Shown here in pieces: positions 31,870 through 44,758 of a stretch of 64,000 bases of DNA. The notes under the pieces are model-generated. The model was given only the letters and a program-made list of their open reading frames with translations, made no database searches and was not told the origin of the DNA. Within the stretch, counting starts at the first letter, position 1. Each line of letters opens with the position of its first letter. Origin of the DNA: Sipunculus nudus (taxonomy: Eukaryota > Annelida > Sipuncula > Golfingiida > Sipunculidae); contig CM049314.1 in the NCBI GenBank assembly GCA_026874595.1, forward strand, positions 64,888,800 through 64,952,799, read 5' to 3'. A program made the translations under genes and the position numbers.

Positions 31870-33117
31870 CTTCATTCAATCACGCCAAATGCCGGCGCCA
31901 AACTTATGGATCTAACCAAGTGAAAAACAACAACAGAGTTTCGAGAAGTAACTGAAGTTACTTCTACCACACACAAAATACGAAGACGAACCGACAGACA
32001 AGCAAGAAAGAGGGAATTTCCTATCGTTGTGAAGGGAGTACCCACCAACATACCAGACCATGGAATTCTACAACAACTACAGAATGGAAGACAAAAGCCG
32101 AACGCAGTCATCCAATTGAAAAACCACAGCGGTCAACCAACCACAAATAATCCTGAAAACACAAGAGGACGCAAACAGCACTTGCCCAGGGCCTGCGCAT
32201 CGAACCGGAACGGTTCTCCGTGGAAACCTATAGAGACGTTGAAATCTCCTTTTGTGGGAAATGCCTCGGCTGGGGTCACTACAGCATCGCGTGTCAGAAC
32301 CACAACAGATGTTATCGCTGCGGGTCAGAAGAACATTTAACTAAGTTTTGTCAACAACAACAACCTAGATGTGGAAATTGCCAGGGAGCCTACTCCTCGT
32401 CTTACCGCGGGTGCGCCACCTATCGACGAATCTAGAAACAATTCTACAAAGCCATGACAAGTGATACATCTACGCAACTAAGTGAACAAGCTCCAATGGA
32501 AGTAGAACCAGTATTGCCGACCACCCTAAAGAAAAAGACGACTACAAGAGATATTGAAACTCAAACTACTGAGAAAACAAAGACCAAGTCAACCCAAGTT
32601 GGAGCTAACAGTAAAACCACCAAGACCACCCAGACACTGACCACCAACCAAAATAGAAGTTCAGACTAGACCACTTAGTCAAACAATTTCAACTCAAACT
32701 GACGCCGAATCTACTACCACAGAGGCCACTAGATGTCGCTCATGTTGACAGACAACCCAAGCAGAAGCGATCTCATCTGATGAAGAATCTGAAGACTGCC
32801 AAGATGAAACATACAGTGATGATCGTCAAGAAATGTCGACAGCAGACTACGTACCAACAGAAAGAGAAATTGACGCAGCTAGACAGTTCGGGATCCAAAA
32901 TCGAATCAAGCGAGGATTATCAGCAACTTCACCGATTACAGACAGCCTCATAGTCGGCACCATGCCATTATTCTTCCCAGATTTACTTCAAGAAGGCGGA
33001 AACCTCCCCGAACCTAATATTCCAGAAACCTCAACCCAGGCAACATCCAGAACGACAGCGGCAACTACCACCACCAAGTCTGTTAAGAAAAAGAAGAAAA
33101 GACCAGGATGGAAATAA
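31870..33117 (+). pseudogene. Non-LTR retrotransposon ORF1 relic, unit 1
   Basis: Fragments in different frames make up an ORF1/gag-like protein. A segment KREFPIVVKGVPTNIPDHGI near 32000-32065 resembles the RNA-binding-domain entry seen in ORF1. Three zinc knuckles follow at about 32245-32415: C-x2-C-x4-H-x4-C twice, then a third (CGNCQGAYSSSYRGC) with Ser in place of His. A Thr/Lys-rich linker follows (32454-32669), then a C-terminal piece (32833-33117) ending in a Lys-rich tail. Triple knuckles ending YRGC are characteristic of ORF1 in the Jockey/I superclade. No endonuclease or RT follows. It is frameshifted and non-functional, and is repeated at 43511-44758. Confidence 0.65.
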
Positions 33118-34626
33118 GATCACGACAATAACGTCCAGAACAAAGGCATCCCTAGAAAGAAACAGAAAGCACTACTGAGCACCAGGCTAGTCTATCGGCT
33201 CCTGTGAGCAGAGTCATCATCTCATCAACCTCATTCATCATGCTTAAGGAACCCCTGGTGGGCAGTTTTTCAACTACTCGTGTGCCAGTGGTGCTCGATG
33301 GGCGAGAAAACATCTATACCTACCTACATGGACACTGAGCGCCATCTGGTGGCAACAAACGAAGTTAAACAGTTTTACACTTATCAGCTAATTTTACCTC
33401 TGTCATATTTTCAATGGGAATTTTACTCGTTAGATACGCTAATGATCCACATCTATTGTATTTTTATTCATAACCTGAATATTTCGCTACAAAACGGACA
33501 AGATTTCGAAACCAGAATATATGAAACTCCAGCAGACATACAACAAGGTCTGAATGATACGGCAGTTTAGGCGCAAAAGTAAATGGTCGAAAATGAGGAC
33601 AGCGTGTTCTCATAAAGTTACAGAAGTAATACAAAGTTGCCATTCTCGGAATACCAGTTCAAACATTCCTTAATACCTTAAGACATGCGTTACAGCACGT
33701 AAGATTTAGTTATACTACTTTAAAGGGATAAACTTATTTCTTAAGCAGACGTTTAAACTTCCAGCGTTAACAAAGAATAAAAAGCCTCATAATGCATCAA
33801 TTATGTTAATGTACACCAGTAGGTGGCAGCCTGGTAATAAAAACAAGCATAGTCACATCACCGATCGACAGATGGCAGCACATACAGCACATACTCTTGG
33901 CATTTTAATAATATAAAATACAAAACTAAGTTTCTAGTGAACGGAACAATACACTCATTATTAATCGCCTCATTCCTCATTTTCAATATGTCTGGGGCTC
34001 ATTTAAGCTAACTAGGGTGGTCGATATTATCGATATTTCGGTATATCGCGATACGGTGATTCGCATTTTGCGTATCGCGATACAGTGTTCAGACTGATAT
34101 TTTTCTAGAAGTGCCTAAAACTATTTTGTTTGTTAAATCGTATGTTTGTCAGAAAGTTGAAACATTTAAATAGGTGGGGATAAATGACAGGCTTAAAGTG
34201 AAAGCCACAACCGTGTCCTTAGAAGTTAAGGATAGGAAATATTCGGGTAGGTATGAAATACCACACAGCGAAGGTTCGTCCAAGGAACTATATGCATGCC
34301 TGCTCGATTACATTTTGAATAATCGAGAAAATTCCCATACAACAAACAGAAAGAAGTGCTGAACATAGTCATAATAAGTAGTCAATCATTAATATTCGCT
34401 CCTCAGATCTTACAAATATGATAAAGGCATTAAGATCAAGTGCCCATTACCTGCACCTATATCGCGCTGAATACTTTACTAATTACATTAGTAAGTAATA
34501 TATATTTTTATATTGTCACAATTCGTGTTTGAAATAAACTGGTCTGCATATTCTTTCATTGACTCCCTATATTTTACATGTTTAGGTATGATTAATGATA
34601 ATAGAATTAATATTTCAATTATATAA

Positions 34627-34660
<34 letters not shown>

Positions 34661-35218
34661 ATATTTACATATATCTATATATTATAGAAAAAATCATTTA
34701 CTATAATATTTAAACAATGAAAACATCGTGATACGTATGTATATATATTTTTTATTCTGCTAACACTTATGCGAGTAAACTACTGGCAAGAGTTATATTT
34801 TTAAACACACATTTATTTTATGTTTGATTATTTAAGTGAACGCACACATTATTATTTTTTTTATTTATTTATTTTGACAGGGTAATAAACCAATCAGTTA
34901 AATCAAGCTTGTGACTTGTACCATTTACAAGTAAATACAAAACAATACATTCATAATACCATGGCTAAGTGAATAAAACATGAATATAATAATAATATAA
35001 ACTCTACAACATACAAGTATATTTAGAAAGTATATCATATTTATTCTTATAAAAGCAAGCATAAAAATACTAAAATACCACTGTCCGTATATATCTATTA
35101 TGTGAGGTACGAACCAATTATAATAAAATATTCTGTAACATTGATGGAATTGGCCATGGCAATACTCTGAATATGCAACATGAAATGAAGTTATTTATTA
35201 TTCTTATATGATCAATGA
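33118..35218. other. Non-coding, repeat-rich
   Basis: Downstream of the ORF1 relic I see no endonuclease or RT. A hAT-like inverted repeat is at 34017-34100, TA-rich simple sequence at about 34620-34690, and T-rich tracts near 34855-34880. The 96-codon frame at 33280-33570 and the 62-codon frame at 34174-34362 have no recognisable feature. Confidence 0.5.
34017..34100. repeat. Inverted repeat with TATCGCGATAC arms, possible hAT-type end
   Basis: GGTGGTCGATATTATCGATA leads into TATCGCGATAC, a 17-base loop and GTATCGCGATA. Such ATCGATAT/ATCGCGATA clusters after a TAGGGTGGTCG start occur at the ends of some hAT-family elements (from memory). The unit 2 copy is at 45658-45741. Confidence 0.4.
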
Positions 35219-35533
35219 ATGCTAAGTAATAAGGGTGCTACCCACACCAACACAAACATATGCAACTGTACCCTATGTCGGGAAGCCGATAAATTATCTA
35301 AAAGTGTTCGTTTAATTCGTTTCTTGAAAGAAGCACATGATATGGCCGATCTTATTATTTTTCAAGTGAAGTTGGCGCTCGAGCTTTGTCTGCACCGTCC
35401 CCTCGACCAGATGTTTGACAGTTCGAGTTTTTGTTTTTGCTGTTTACAACATCTGCATTATTCAACAACTATTCCAGATGAATTTTTAACGGGGGACCCA
35501 AGAGAACCTCCGAACAGTGAAGGACCACTGTAG
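35219..35533 (+). other. 104-codon open frame of unknown nature, unit 1
   Basis: An open frame with a cysteine-rich start (CNCTLCREAD) and no family I recognise. Its copy at 46952-47266 differs by three amino-acid changes and about two silent ones, which does not suggest selection on a protein. Just downstream (about 35545-35580) lies a short piece like a family B SINE head (CACCAGCGGAGAGAGCCGAG), so this may be part of a repeat. Confidence 0.2.
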
Positions 35534-35906
35534 TCCTAGCAAAGGGGAGAATTGAAGCTCGGTCACCAGCGGAGAGAGCCGAGCTGGACAAACAAGAAAC
35601 AATGTATAATTCCACTCTGCAATATACATCGGGAAACTAGTCAGACATTGGGTCGGCCTTGTAGGACATATACAATCAACTCTGGGTCTATGTATATTGA
35701 TGATCCCATATTGAACGTGTGATAAGATAAATATTTTAATAAATAGTCATATCACACTTCATCTTGTACACCAGTTCAACAAGTAGCAATATGGAAATAT
35801 ACATATACTATATAAACTAAATCATCCGAAAGTCTGTATACTTAAACTCCGTTTATCTGCAGGAATGCGTCATCTTTCTCAAAATAAGTAAGATAGACTA
35901 TTAAAA

Positions 35907-35981
<75 letters not shown>

Positions 35982-37517
35982 GACAGGGAGGGAGAGACAG
36001 GGCCAGACTGAAGGGTGTCACCCTAAAATTAATAGAAGAGCCATTCATATCTGACTATTTTATAATATAGGATTTCAGCTGTTCAATCATACACAGCCGT
36101 TTTTTTTTTGTTTTTTTTTTTTGCAGAGAGAATATTTTGACAGCAGATGGTGTGAGAGGTATGCCTTTTCCACAGTTTGCCCCGGGAGGTGCAATCTTGA
36201 GACCGGGAAAGAAATTAACTCAAATTTCTCAAATTTGATAAAAGAGGCGCCAATGTCTTGGCATGTTTGTAAACCCCTGTAGGTGGTTTTTACCCCCCCC
36301 CCCCCACTGTTTTTTTGTTCCAGCCCCTTGCAGGGCCTTTAAAGCGATATTTAAATCCATATTTATTTGTGTATTGTGTTAGTGTTATCTAATAGTTATA
36401 AAAGGAATTCGGTCCAACTGTGTTCACAATGTTCTCTGAAACCGCGTTGCGTATGATACTGTGCTATACCTCACTTTAAAGGTTATTGTTCCCTCAGTGA
36501 CATGGCCGACATTAGAATAAATAATTTTTAATGTACACATCAATTTGAGTGATTTTGTGTGTCTTCTGATATGAGCCGAGGCTATCACAGAAAGCAGCCG
36601 AACTGCCTTCGGCAAAGACCGGATTTTCTTTGTGGTCACCTCAAGCCCAGAATTAAGCCAATTTATGGACTTCCGTGTATATGAATAACCTTGCTTTCAG
36701 TGACGGATTTATGCATGTTTTCGCTGACATTTGACAAAGGCCCTGATCCACGTGTGTGGTCAGTCAATATGAAAAACACATTACTCTGGCTCGCTTTAAG
36801 AAAAGGAGGGGTTCAACCCAGGAGGATTAAAGACAAAACCTAAAACAAGGTCCCCATTCCCGGAAAGGTGTGGGTTGGGTTGAGGGCGAACGTTCCAGGA
36901 CTCAAAATTTGTCTCTTACGATTAAAAAAGGTTGCAGCTGAAAAGGGGGACCGACCCCCTGGACTCCCAATGGGTCCGCTTCTGCTACCAACGAGGTATG
37001 CATATTTCCGTTTCTTTCCTCTGGAACAGTTTCCTTTTACAGTTTCCTTGCCTTATAACGTACATTCAATTCATATTTCATGTCTTTCCACTCTTATCAA
37101 ATTAGAGGTTAAGTTAAGCTATGTTGAATCAATGTCTTCCTCAAATTAACCTTTACTTAAAACGTTCAAAAATAGTAACCAGTCAAAGATCATCGAAAAG
37201 CGGAGTGCCCCCGCGTCACACTCCGGTTCGCAAAATAATGAAAACATCACCACTGACCAGGTCTTCAATTTCAACATACCGGTGTATGAATTTCTGAAGC
37301 GACTGGAGGATCACTCACGCAGTGTTTCGACGAGGTTATAAGTGTATACGAACGGTATGATGTTTAGGATTCATGTAATGGAGAAGTAAGATGTAGATAA
37401 AATAAGCGGCAAAATTAAGATACAAGTAAAAAAAAAGGTAAAAGGTAGATACAAGCAGCAATACATAAAAACGGACCTGGGCATCTCGAGAGATGCTGCT
37501 TTCTCTCTACCGCCTGA
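35534..37517. other. Non-coding with compound microsatellite
   Basis: A (TA)n(GA)n(CAGA)n compound tract lies at about 35914-35990, T-rich runs near 36100-36120 and poly-C near 36293-36305. No gene is supported. Confidence 0.5.
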
Positions 37518-37844
37518 CTATTTAGCATACATCTTACAGTCTTTTGCAAGATGTGCCGGGCTATCACACAGAAAACATCTGCGGCCGTGTGATTTACCGA
37601 AAGAACTGGTAGGTTTGCTACCCACGTGACCACCTGGTTTACGATCATTGGCTGCCCCCTGCTCAGTCCGACTTTGGAATCTAGGTCTATCAACCTATAA
37701 ATGGCAACAAATTAAACAATCAACAAATAACAGCGTCCAAGAAGGTCTGGAGGTTCCCCGCGTAGGCCCCCTGAAAAATAAAACGCATAATAAACCTGGT
37801 ATGTCGTATATTTTTATCAAACATTTAATAAATTATATATATGA

Positions 37845-37907
<63 letters not shown>

Positions 37908-38660
37908 CAACCGCCAGAAGTAAGGTTTATATTTTGATATATGCAAAATAAACGTGAATATACAATTACTAATTTTATAGTTAATACATCCTTGACCCTC
38001 ACTGTTTACACACTTAAGTTTTATAAACCGTTTATATGCTCTGTTTAGTGCGTAACATTATATATTTCGATACTATCCCGTATCGGACGGATTTCGCCTT
38101 TCACTTGCCCAAGATACATGGCTCTAACGTATGCCAGAACCACAGGCGGCAGAGCGTATTGTGCACCTTCAGCACCAACCTTGTCACGCTTGAGTAAAAT
38201 GCAAAACAAAGAGTCAATTATATTCATTTCGCTGAAATAAGCAGCTACATATCTCAATATCTCTCATATGGCTCACGGCTCATAATGATATTATATGATA
38301 TTGAATAAAGTGACACTGAGTCTCTTCTAAATAAAATATTGTTCTATTTATATATAAACTAACCTTCAGCTCTCTGGCCCTGTGACAGTAAAAGCAGAAT
38401 CTGATCTGCTTGTGGCTTTTCCCTCTTCTTTTCATTGCATCACCCTTCATGATAATACTGTTACAAAAGGTCTGCCCATCGCATCTGGAATACAAATCAA
38501 GCACGAATTCATAGTCAACCATGAAAGTATAAGGACACCATTATCATTTGTTTATGACGCATATAAGGTCAACTTCTTACCCATAAACTTTGAAGGCTTG
38601 TATCAGATCTAACTTTGCGCTCTCTAATTCATCTGCTCGCTTACTGTTTCGTCGAGGCAT
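37518..38660 (-). pseudogene. Predicted multi-exon CCHC zinc-knuckle gene, unit 1 copy
   Basis: Candidate exons on the minus strand: 38581-38660 (ATG, MPRRNSKRADELESAKLDLI, donor GTAAGA); 38364-38484 (acceptor TTGTATTCCAG, donor GTTAGT, residues CDGQTFC and RFCFYCH); 38084-38231 (acceptor TTATTTCAG); and 37518-37694 (acceptor GCCATTTATAG, ending in RCFLCDSPAHLAKDC, a C-x2-C-x4-H-x4-C knuckle, and a stop). Exons 1-2 and 3-4 are in phase with each other. Exon 2 to 3 is not in phase at these sites, so a micro-exon may be missed or the gene is broken. Here the exon 3 donor is AT instead of GT (ATACGG; unit 2 has GTACGT), which favours a decayed copy. Origin may be retroelement gag. Confidence 0.4.
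37848..37905. repeat. (TA)n microsatellite in the last intron of the zinc-knuckle gene
   Basis: About 57 bp of alternating TA; the unit 2 equivalent (49682-49707) is only about 25 bp. Confidence 0.9.
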
Positions 38661-38953
38661 GTTGTTTGCAGTTGTGTTGATCTGGACATGCTTACCTGTA
38701 GCTTTATACACGTCTTACCGGAAAAAAGAGAATCGGGTAAGGCTACCATGGTCCGTAGTGATAACTGACCTTGTGATAACTGTTTGTATAGTAATTAGTG
38801 TCCATTAGTAATTAGTCACTACATCTTTCTGGTTGAATGCACATATCCGAAGGTGCGTCTAAATGAAACAGTATGTTGTTACTATATAAGATGCCACAAA
38901 TGCCAAAAATATATAATATAATTATACCTTCCACATAAATGTAAATTCCATGG
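38661..38953. other. Short intergenic gap
   Basis: Between the zinc-knuckle exons and the MULE relic; nothing recognised. Confidence 0.5.
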
Positions 38954-39660
38954 TTGCTTCAAGTCGTATCTCCATGGAAACAACCTGATTTGTAGGCTGG
39001 CCCCTCTTCTTTACGGAACGCGTCCGCCGTCTTCCTCCGTTTATTTCGTCTTACTTTCCGGGAATCCTTTTAGCCTCGGGGTCGCCTTGAGGCGCGCGTG
39101 GTATATCTTTTCATCATCCATGTGCTGAATTCCCTGAGCGCTTGTGATGACAGTTTCACACCGCCCTCAATCAGCCGATTTGCCGTTTTGTAGAACCCCT
39201 CGTTGTAAACCATGACGGCTTGGTCGACGCCCAGTTCAACTTCACTAAAGCTGTGCCACTCTTCTTTCGGTACCATGGACCATATATTATGATGCAGGGA
39301 TTCATTTCGATTTTGTGAACTAGCTCCGGCATATCCTTGCAGTAGGGAGTCTTTTGTTAGGTCCGTTCTAACAAATCCGTGATTGCTTTCGGCAGGGCAT
39401 TTACGGTTCGCTGAGAGTTCTGCGTCCCATCAGCCAAGTCACGCTGCCAAGAGCAAAAACTATCGGAACCTGACGGACAGTAGGTGTGATCGGCTGGTTC
39501 GCTATAATGTTTCATAATCGCCCACGTCTGTCTTGCCATGGCAGCTGGATCATGCGGATTGTCCCGAATCACCTTCCCGTAGAGGTTTTGGAAAAAAAGT
39601 CAACCCGTGCAATTGTGACACGTCCCCGACCACGGAGTGACTTCCCATTAGCCAAAGGTC
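38954..39660 (-). pseudogene. MULE (Mutator-like) transposase relic, unit 1: 3' exon only
   Basis: The minus-strand exon begins after an ATTATGTTCCAG acceptor at 39660. Its first bases read in the phase left open by the exon at 51677-51925 (LANGKSLRGRGRVT). After a frame break at a T7 run near 39595 comes DNPHDPAAMARQTWAIMKHY and a Cys/Trp segment (YCPSGSDSFCSWQRDLADG) typical of the Mutator-like transposase domain in arthropods and molluscs. A second break near 39355 leads to a segment with QNRNESLHHNIWS and WHSFSEVELGVDQAVMVYN. No 5' exon is linked to this copy, because the tandem-duplication junction lies 70 bp upstream in the intron. The 3' end also differs from unit 2. Non-functional. 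Confidence 0.75.
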
Positions 39661-42600
39661 CTGGAACATAATATTCATACAACATTTTTTTTATTTCAGT
39701 AGATCCACGGAAGACTAAACTCATCATTATGTGAAAATTACTTTGCTGAACATAATCTCACTAATCAACATTCCATGTTGTTGTTATAATTAATGTTATA
39801 ATTTCATATTATTGCTATTTTTTTACTGTGCCCGTAAGATACAGCTGATTAAAACAACGTAGTATTCAACTCTGTAAAATATGAAATTAACAGGCGGTAT
39901 TTCCCGTGAGTACCAAACCAAAAGTATTAAAATCCCAATTTGTGCTAAATCGGCAAAAGCTGAACTACAGCCAGTATCAAAAGACTCCTCGCAGCGGATG
40001 AGAATAAAATAGCTAGATCAGGGAAATCAGTACAAAAACGCAACCAAACATAGACTGGACGAATTGCTTGTAGACGTATGAAGGCTTTGTTAATGTGAGC
40101 CGTTTGTTTCCGTACACTTAAGGCTACTTTACTCGAAGCATGTACGTAGTGAGTGTAGTATTTACATTTAATTCCTGTCATTATGTATAATAACTATATG
40201 TAAAAACGTGTATGATTGTTTTTCTATAAGCGTTAGCCTTTGTCAGCTGAGTGTAATTTTGTTTAAACGCTTAACTTAATTCTGTTCTTTCTTCCGCTCA
40301 TAAAATGAATAAACATATTTTGCCACAGCAAATAAGGGAAAACACTCAATCATTTGCTAGTGCAGATTATTTACTCTTCTTCTAAATATGCAACGATGAA
40401 TACACAAAACTAAAAATCTACATTCTAAGGAATGCAAGCCTTCGCCATGTCGCGGGTCCCCATAATGGGCTGTTCCCAAAACCATGTTTGCATTCACCTA
40501 TTGGGCCTATATTTCAAGGTTCATTTATGCATAAATTATTGTACTTTTGTGACTATTACTTGTTAACGTTTCTGAATTCGGGCCATATGCCAGATCCACA
40601 CCAAAATCTAATGGATTCTTTACTTGCCCTTTCCCGAAATTCCCTGTAAATGTCATGAGATTCCGTTCATTTAAGCGTGAGTTATATTGTAAAACAGAAC
40701 ACAAACACACGCACGAACGGACGAGCGCATACTCTCCCGGCGGAAGCAAAAACAATGATCACTTATACTCCCCGTTATGTCAGCAGAAAAGGTGTTTTCT
40801 ATCTCATTAATATATCTCATTTTTATCATAAGAATCAACATTATTGAATGTTAGTGACCTTTTTATTAATATCTTACAAGGCAATGCTGATAATTTGCTC
40901 TAAGCATCTTTGAGGTAGTTACTTAACGTGCATTTGTTTTTAAGTTGAATCTCACCGCTCATTTGGACATCATATTCATTTGGACATTTTAAACGTTAAC
41001 ACATAATCCGTCTTTGTTTATTTGCACTTCATTTAATAAGTCGGTACCCAACATTTATACCATGGCAAGCTATTTTTCTTTTACTTTTACGTCGAAATTA
41101 TAAAGAGCTGAGCTTTTTTTCAAAACATTTTGTCTGTCATTATATATTATCGCCTTGATTTTGGCATGTATGTCATAACCAGCACAAACAAATGTTATAA
41201 GCTGACCATACTTTTGTATTTTCAGAACTACATATATTTTATTGTGAAATAAAATCATTCGTCAATGGTATTGTTCATTTTGTTTTATAGAATAAAGAGG
41301 AAAAATTATTAATTACCTGTTAAAACATTCTTGATTTAATGTCCCTGTATGTTAACCCTTTGTGACATCATGAATGGTCATGGCATGCACAGAACAGTGA
41401 TGACGTCATAATTGACCTTACGTACAAGCAAGGGCACCAGTTAGTACGAACCAATGACCAATAACCAATGGGCCAAGGCCCCTTTTCACGTCACACTACG
41501 TCAACTCAGCGACTAGATCAGTCATAGATATTTGACACAGAACAGCGTCAAATTATTTATAGATGTATAATAAGCGGACGTGGTACTCCAAAATTACGCA
41601 TATTTCATTGCCTATACCATCAGTCCGATGGTCAGTTTGTCATACTATTAATTATAATTACCCACAAAAGAAAAATAACATGTTGAAATGAATAGTTTAA
41701 CGGACTGTACTCTGACCGAACACCCCTGTCTAAATGATTCTCTTTATATTTATTCTGCTACTACACGGCAGCTGTGATCAAAGTGGTTCATGTGACGATT
41801 TATGATAATCAAATTAGTATAACATAAATAGGTTTACCTTGCTAAGCATCGGCAGTGTTGCAAGTTCTATAAAGATAAATGGCATAATATTAAGTTGCGA
41901 TAAATGTGATTTCCTATATTATAGGGGAGGGGGATATTGCGTAATAAAGATGTTACGTAAAAATAACATTGTGGCGTCATCTTTGTGCATTGCAAAATGT
42001 ATCTGGTCCAAGATCGCCGGCTTAAGCCGTCACAAAATGTCTCAGTGCCGGGCATCTGTTTAAGTATATTTCATTTTTTTTTTCAATTATAGGAGATAAA
42101 TTATTAATATATTTGTGTCATTTGATTTGTTTGTGTCTTTAGTAAAAAAAAGTTTAGCGCATTGTAGCGCAACATGTAATAACTAAACTTGTGCTCCCAT
42201 AGCGGAGGTATGTATCCATTAGGTTGCAGATTTCTATTTCTATTATGTATTAATGTGTCAAAACCCTTTCTTCACAGCCGCAGAATTATTTTACTGACGA
42301 AGATAGCTTGCTTTTTTCAATTTTTACTCAGAAACAACATGTTTAAATATCACAAGCAAATATAGCCGTATCTTCAAAGACAGTTTACGGAATACATGCT
42401 GACCCTATGGCAAAGAGCAGTAAGTATAATTTCCGTTTACTTCCTGAAAGATAGCTGGTAGTGTGTGAAGATCATACTTTAAACTATATAAGGTGGAGAA
42501 TGTACTGCCCTGATATCCTATTATTATGGACTAGGACCTAGCAAAGCATACATCTGATAGTACACAGACTGGCATTTATGATGACGTGTAAACTCATTTC

Positions 42601-42989
42601 CGCTCGAAGATGGAGATACGGCTTTTTGCCTTGGCACGACACTCAAGAGTGTAAGAACTCAACGCTGTTATATATACCATGATTGAACACCTAAGCTTCA
42701 ATTATGGGAGACATAAAAATAACTCATTGGGATATGCCGACTGGTAAAACCCCCAAATATCCAATCAGCGAACTAACACATTCTTAAACGTATTTTGGTT
42801 ATTATACATGGTGGGTCACAAGCCAATGTTTATATCCAGACATCACTCATATCTGCCAATCGTATAGAACTTGATTTGATCTACAATAAAACAAATGATT
42901 AGCAATATGGCATTACAAGTCGCAATTTACACATACAAAAAAAATAAATCAAGTTTGATAAAGACAACAAAACGGTCACTGAACTTTAC
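39661..42989. other. Tandem junction and non-coding start of unit 2
   Basis: 39661-39729 is intron of the MULE gene. From 39730 the sequence repeats 21393-24656 nearly base for base, including TGACGTCA at 41401-41408. No gene is supported. Confidence 0.7.
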
Positions 42990-43255
42990 CGTCAGTATGA
43001 GATGAAAGGGTCAACGGACAGTCTGTAGGAAATATTCACAAATACAGATCACCTGGAAATATCCGTTTATTCCAGTGAAACCTTTACACTATAGACTCGG
43101 AACATCCAGCATGGATGCCGGTCAAAACAAATACGAACCTTAAACCCCAACCCTTGGTGCATGCTGGAGGCCTATTGGCCAATCATCAATGTAGAGGGAT
43201 TTCCATACTTTACGGTAAGCCGTAAATACACCACCCAATCTATGCCATACTGGCG
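42990..43255 (-). mobile_element. Solo LTR (266 bp) at the orthologous retrotransposon site
   Basis: Same 266-bp LTR as at 24657-24922, differing at about two positions, in the same flanks (TTTAC before, TACAGC after) as the full-length element of unit 1. Consistent with LTR-LTR recombination removing the interior. Confidence 0.9.
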
Positions 43256-43510
43256 TACAGCAAATGGACACGGAGCGCAATCGTGAGTTAGCTCTTAACG
43301 CGTACACATTTATTTACAGAGTGCTCATCACGAAACTTAGTGTTGCTACACTTAGCATTAGTGCCAACATGGAGACCGGGTATTTAGTATACGGCCTACA
43401 CGCGGATATTCACCACAACAAAATACAAAATTCACCACAACAACCTGTTGAAATCAACATTTCCGGATCTTATCTTTGATAAGATAGTATGCACAAGGAA
43501 TTGCCTTTAC

Positions 43511-44758
43511 CTTCATTCAATCACGTCAAATGCCGGCGCCAAACTTATGGATCTAACCAACTGAAAAACAACAACAGAGTTTCGAGAAGTAACTGAAGTT
43601 ACTTCTACCACACACAAAATACGAAGACGAACCGACAGACAAGCAAGAAAGAGGGAATTTCCTATCGTTGTGAAGGGAGTACCCACCAACATACCAGACC
43701 ATGGAATTCTACAACAACTACAGAATGGACGACAAAAGCCGAACGCAGTCATCCAATTGAAAAACCACAGCGGTCAACCAACCACAAATAATCCTGAAAA
43801 CACAAGAGGACGCAAACAGCACTTTCCCAGGGCCTGCGCATCGAACCGGAACGGTTCTCCGTGGAAACCTATAGAGACGTTGAAATCTCCTTTTGTGGGA
43901 AATGCCTCGGCTGGGGTCACTACAGCATCGCGTGTCAGAACCACAACAGATGTTATCGCTGCGGGTCAGAAGAACATTTAACTAAGTTTTGTCAACAACA
44001 ACAACCTAGATGTGGAAATTGCCAGGGAGCCTACTCCTCGTCTTACCGCGGATGCGCCACCTATCGACGAATCTAGAAACAATTCTACAAAGCCATGACA
44101 AGTGATACATCTACGCAACTAAGTGAACAAGCTCCAATGAAAGTAGAACCAGTATTGCCGACCACCCTAAAGAAAAAGACGACTACAAGAGATATTGAAA
44201 CTCAAACTACTGAGAAAACAAAGACCAAGTCAACCCAAGTTGGAGCTAACAGTAAAACCACTTAGACCACCCAGACACTGACCACCAACCAAAATAGAAG
44301 TTCAGACTAGACCACTTAGTCAAACAATTTCAACTCAAACTGACGCCGAATCTACTGCCACAGAGGCCACTAGATGTCGCTCATGTTGACAGACAACCCA
44401 AGCAGAAGCGATCTCATCTGATGAAGAATCTGAAGACTGCCAAGATGAAACATACAGTGATGATCGTCAAGAAATGTCGACAGCAGACTACGTACCAACA
44501 GAAAGAGAAATTGACGCAGCTAGACAGTTCGGGATCCAAAATCGAATCAAGCGAGGATTATCAGCAACTTCACCGATTACAGACAGCCTCATAGTCGGCA
44601 CCATGCCATTATTCTTCCCAGATTTACTTCAAGAAGGCGGAAACCTCCCCGAACCTAATATTCCAGAAACCCCAACCCAGGCAACATCCAGAACGACAGC
44701 GGCAACTACCACCACCAAGTCTGTTAAGAAAAAGAAGAAAAGACCAGGATGGAAATAA
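43511..44758 (+). pseudogene. Non-LTR retrotransposon ORF1 relic, unit 2
   Basis: Near-identical copy of 31870-33117 with the same frame breaks and triple zinc knuckle (about 43886-44056). It has an additional in-frame stop at about 44262 in the Thr/Lys-rich linker (CTTAGACC where unit 1 has CCAAGACC), so this copy is slightly further decayed. Confidence 0.65.

Larger units (their letters stand above)
21393..39729 (+). repeat. Direct tandem duplication, unit 1 (18.3 kb)
   Basis: Unit 1 is repeated as 39730-51434. The left edge reads CCCGTGTGAAAATT, the junction ATTATGTGAAAATT at 39730 and the right edge ATTATGTGTGGGTG at 51435; TGTG is shared by all three. Without the internal 6.7 kb of retrotransposon the unit would be about 11.65 kb, against 11.7 kb for unit 2. 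Confidence 0.93.
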
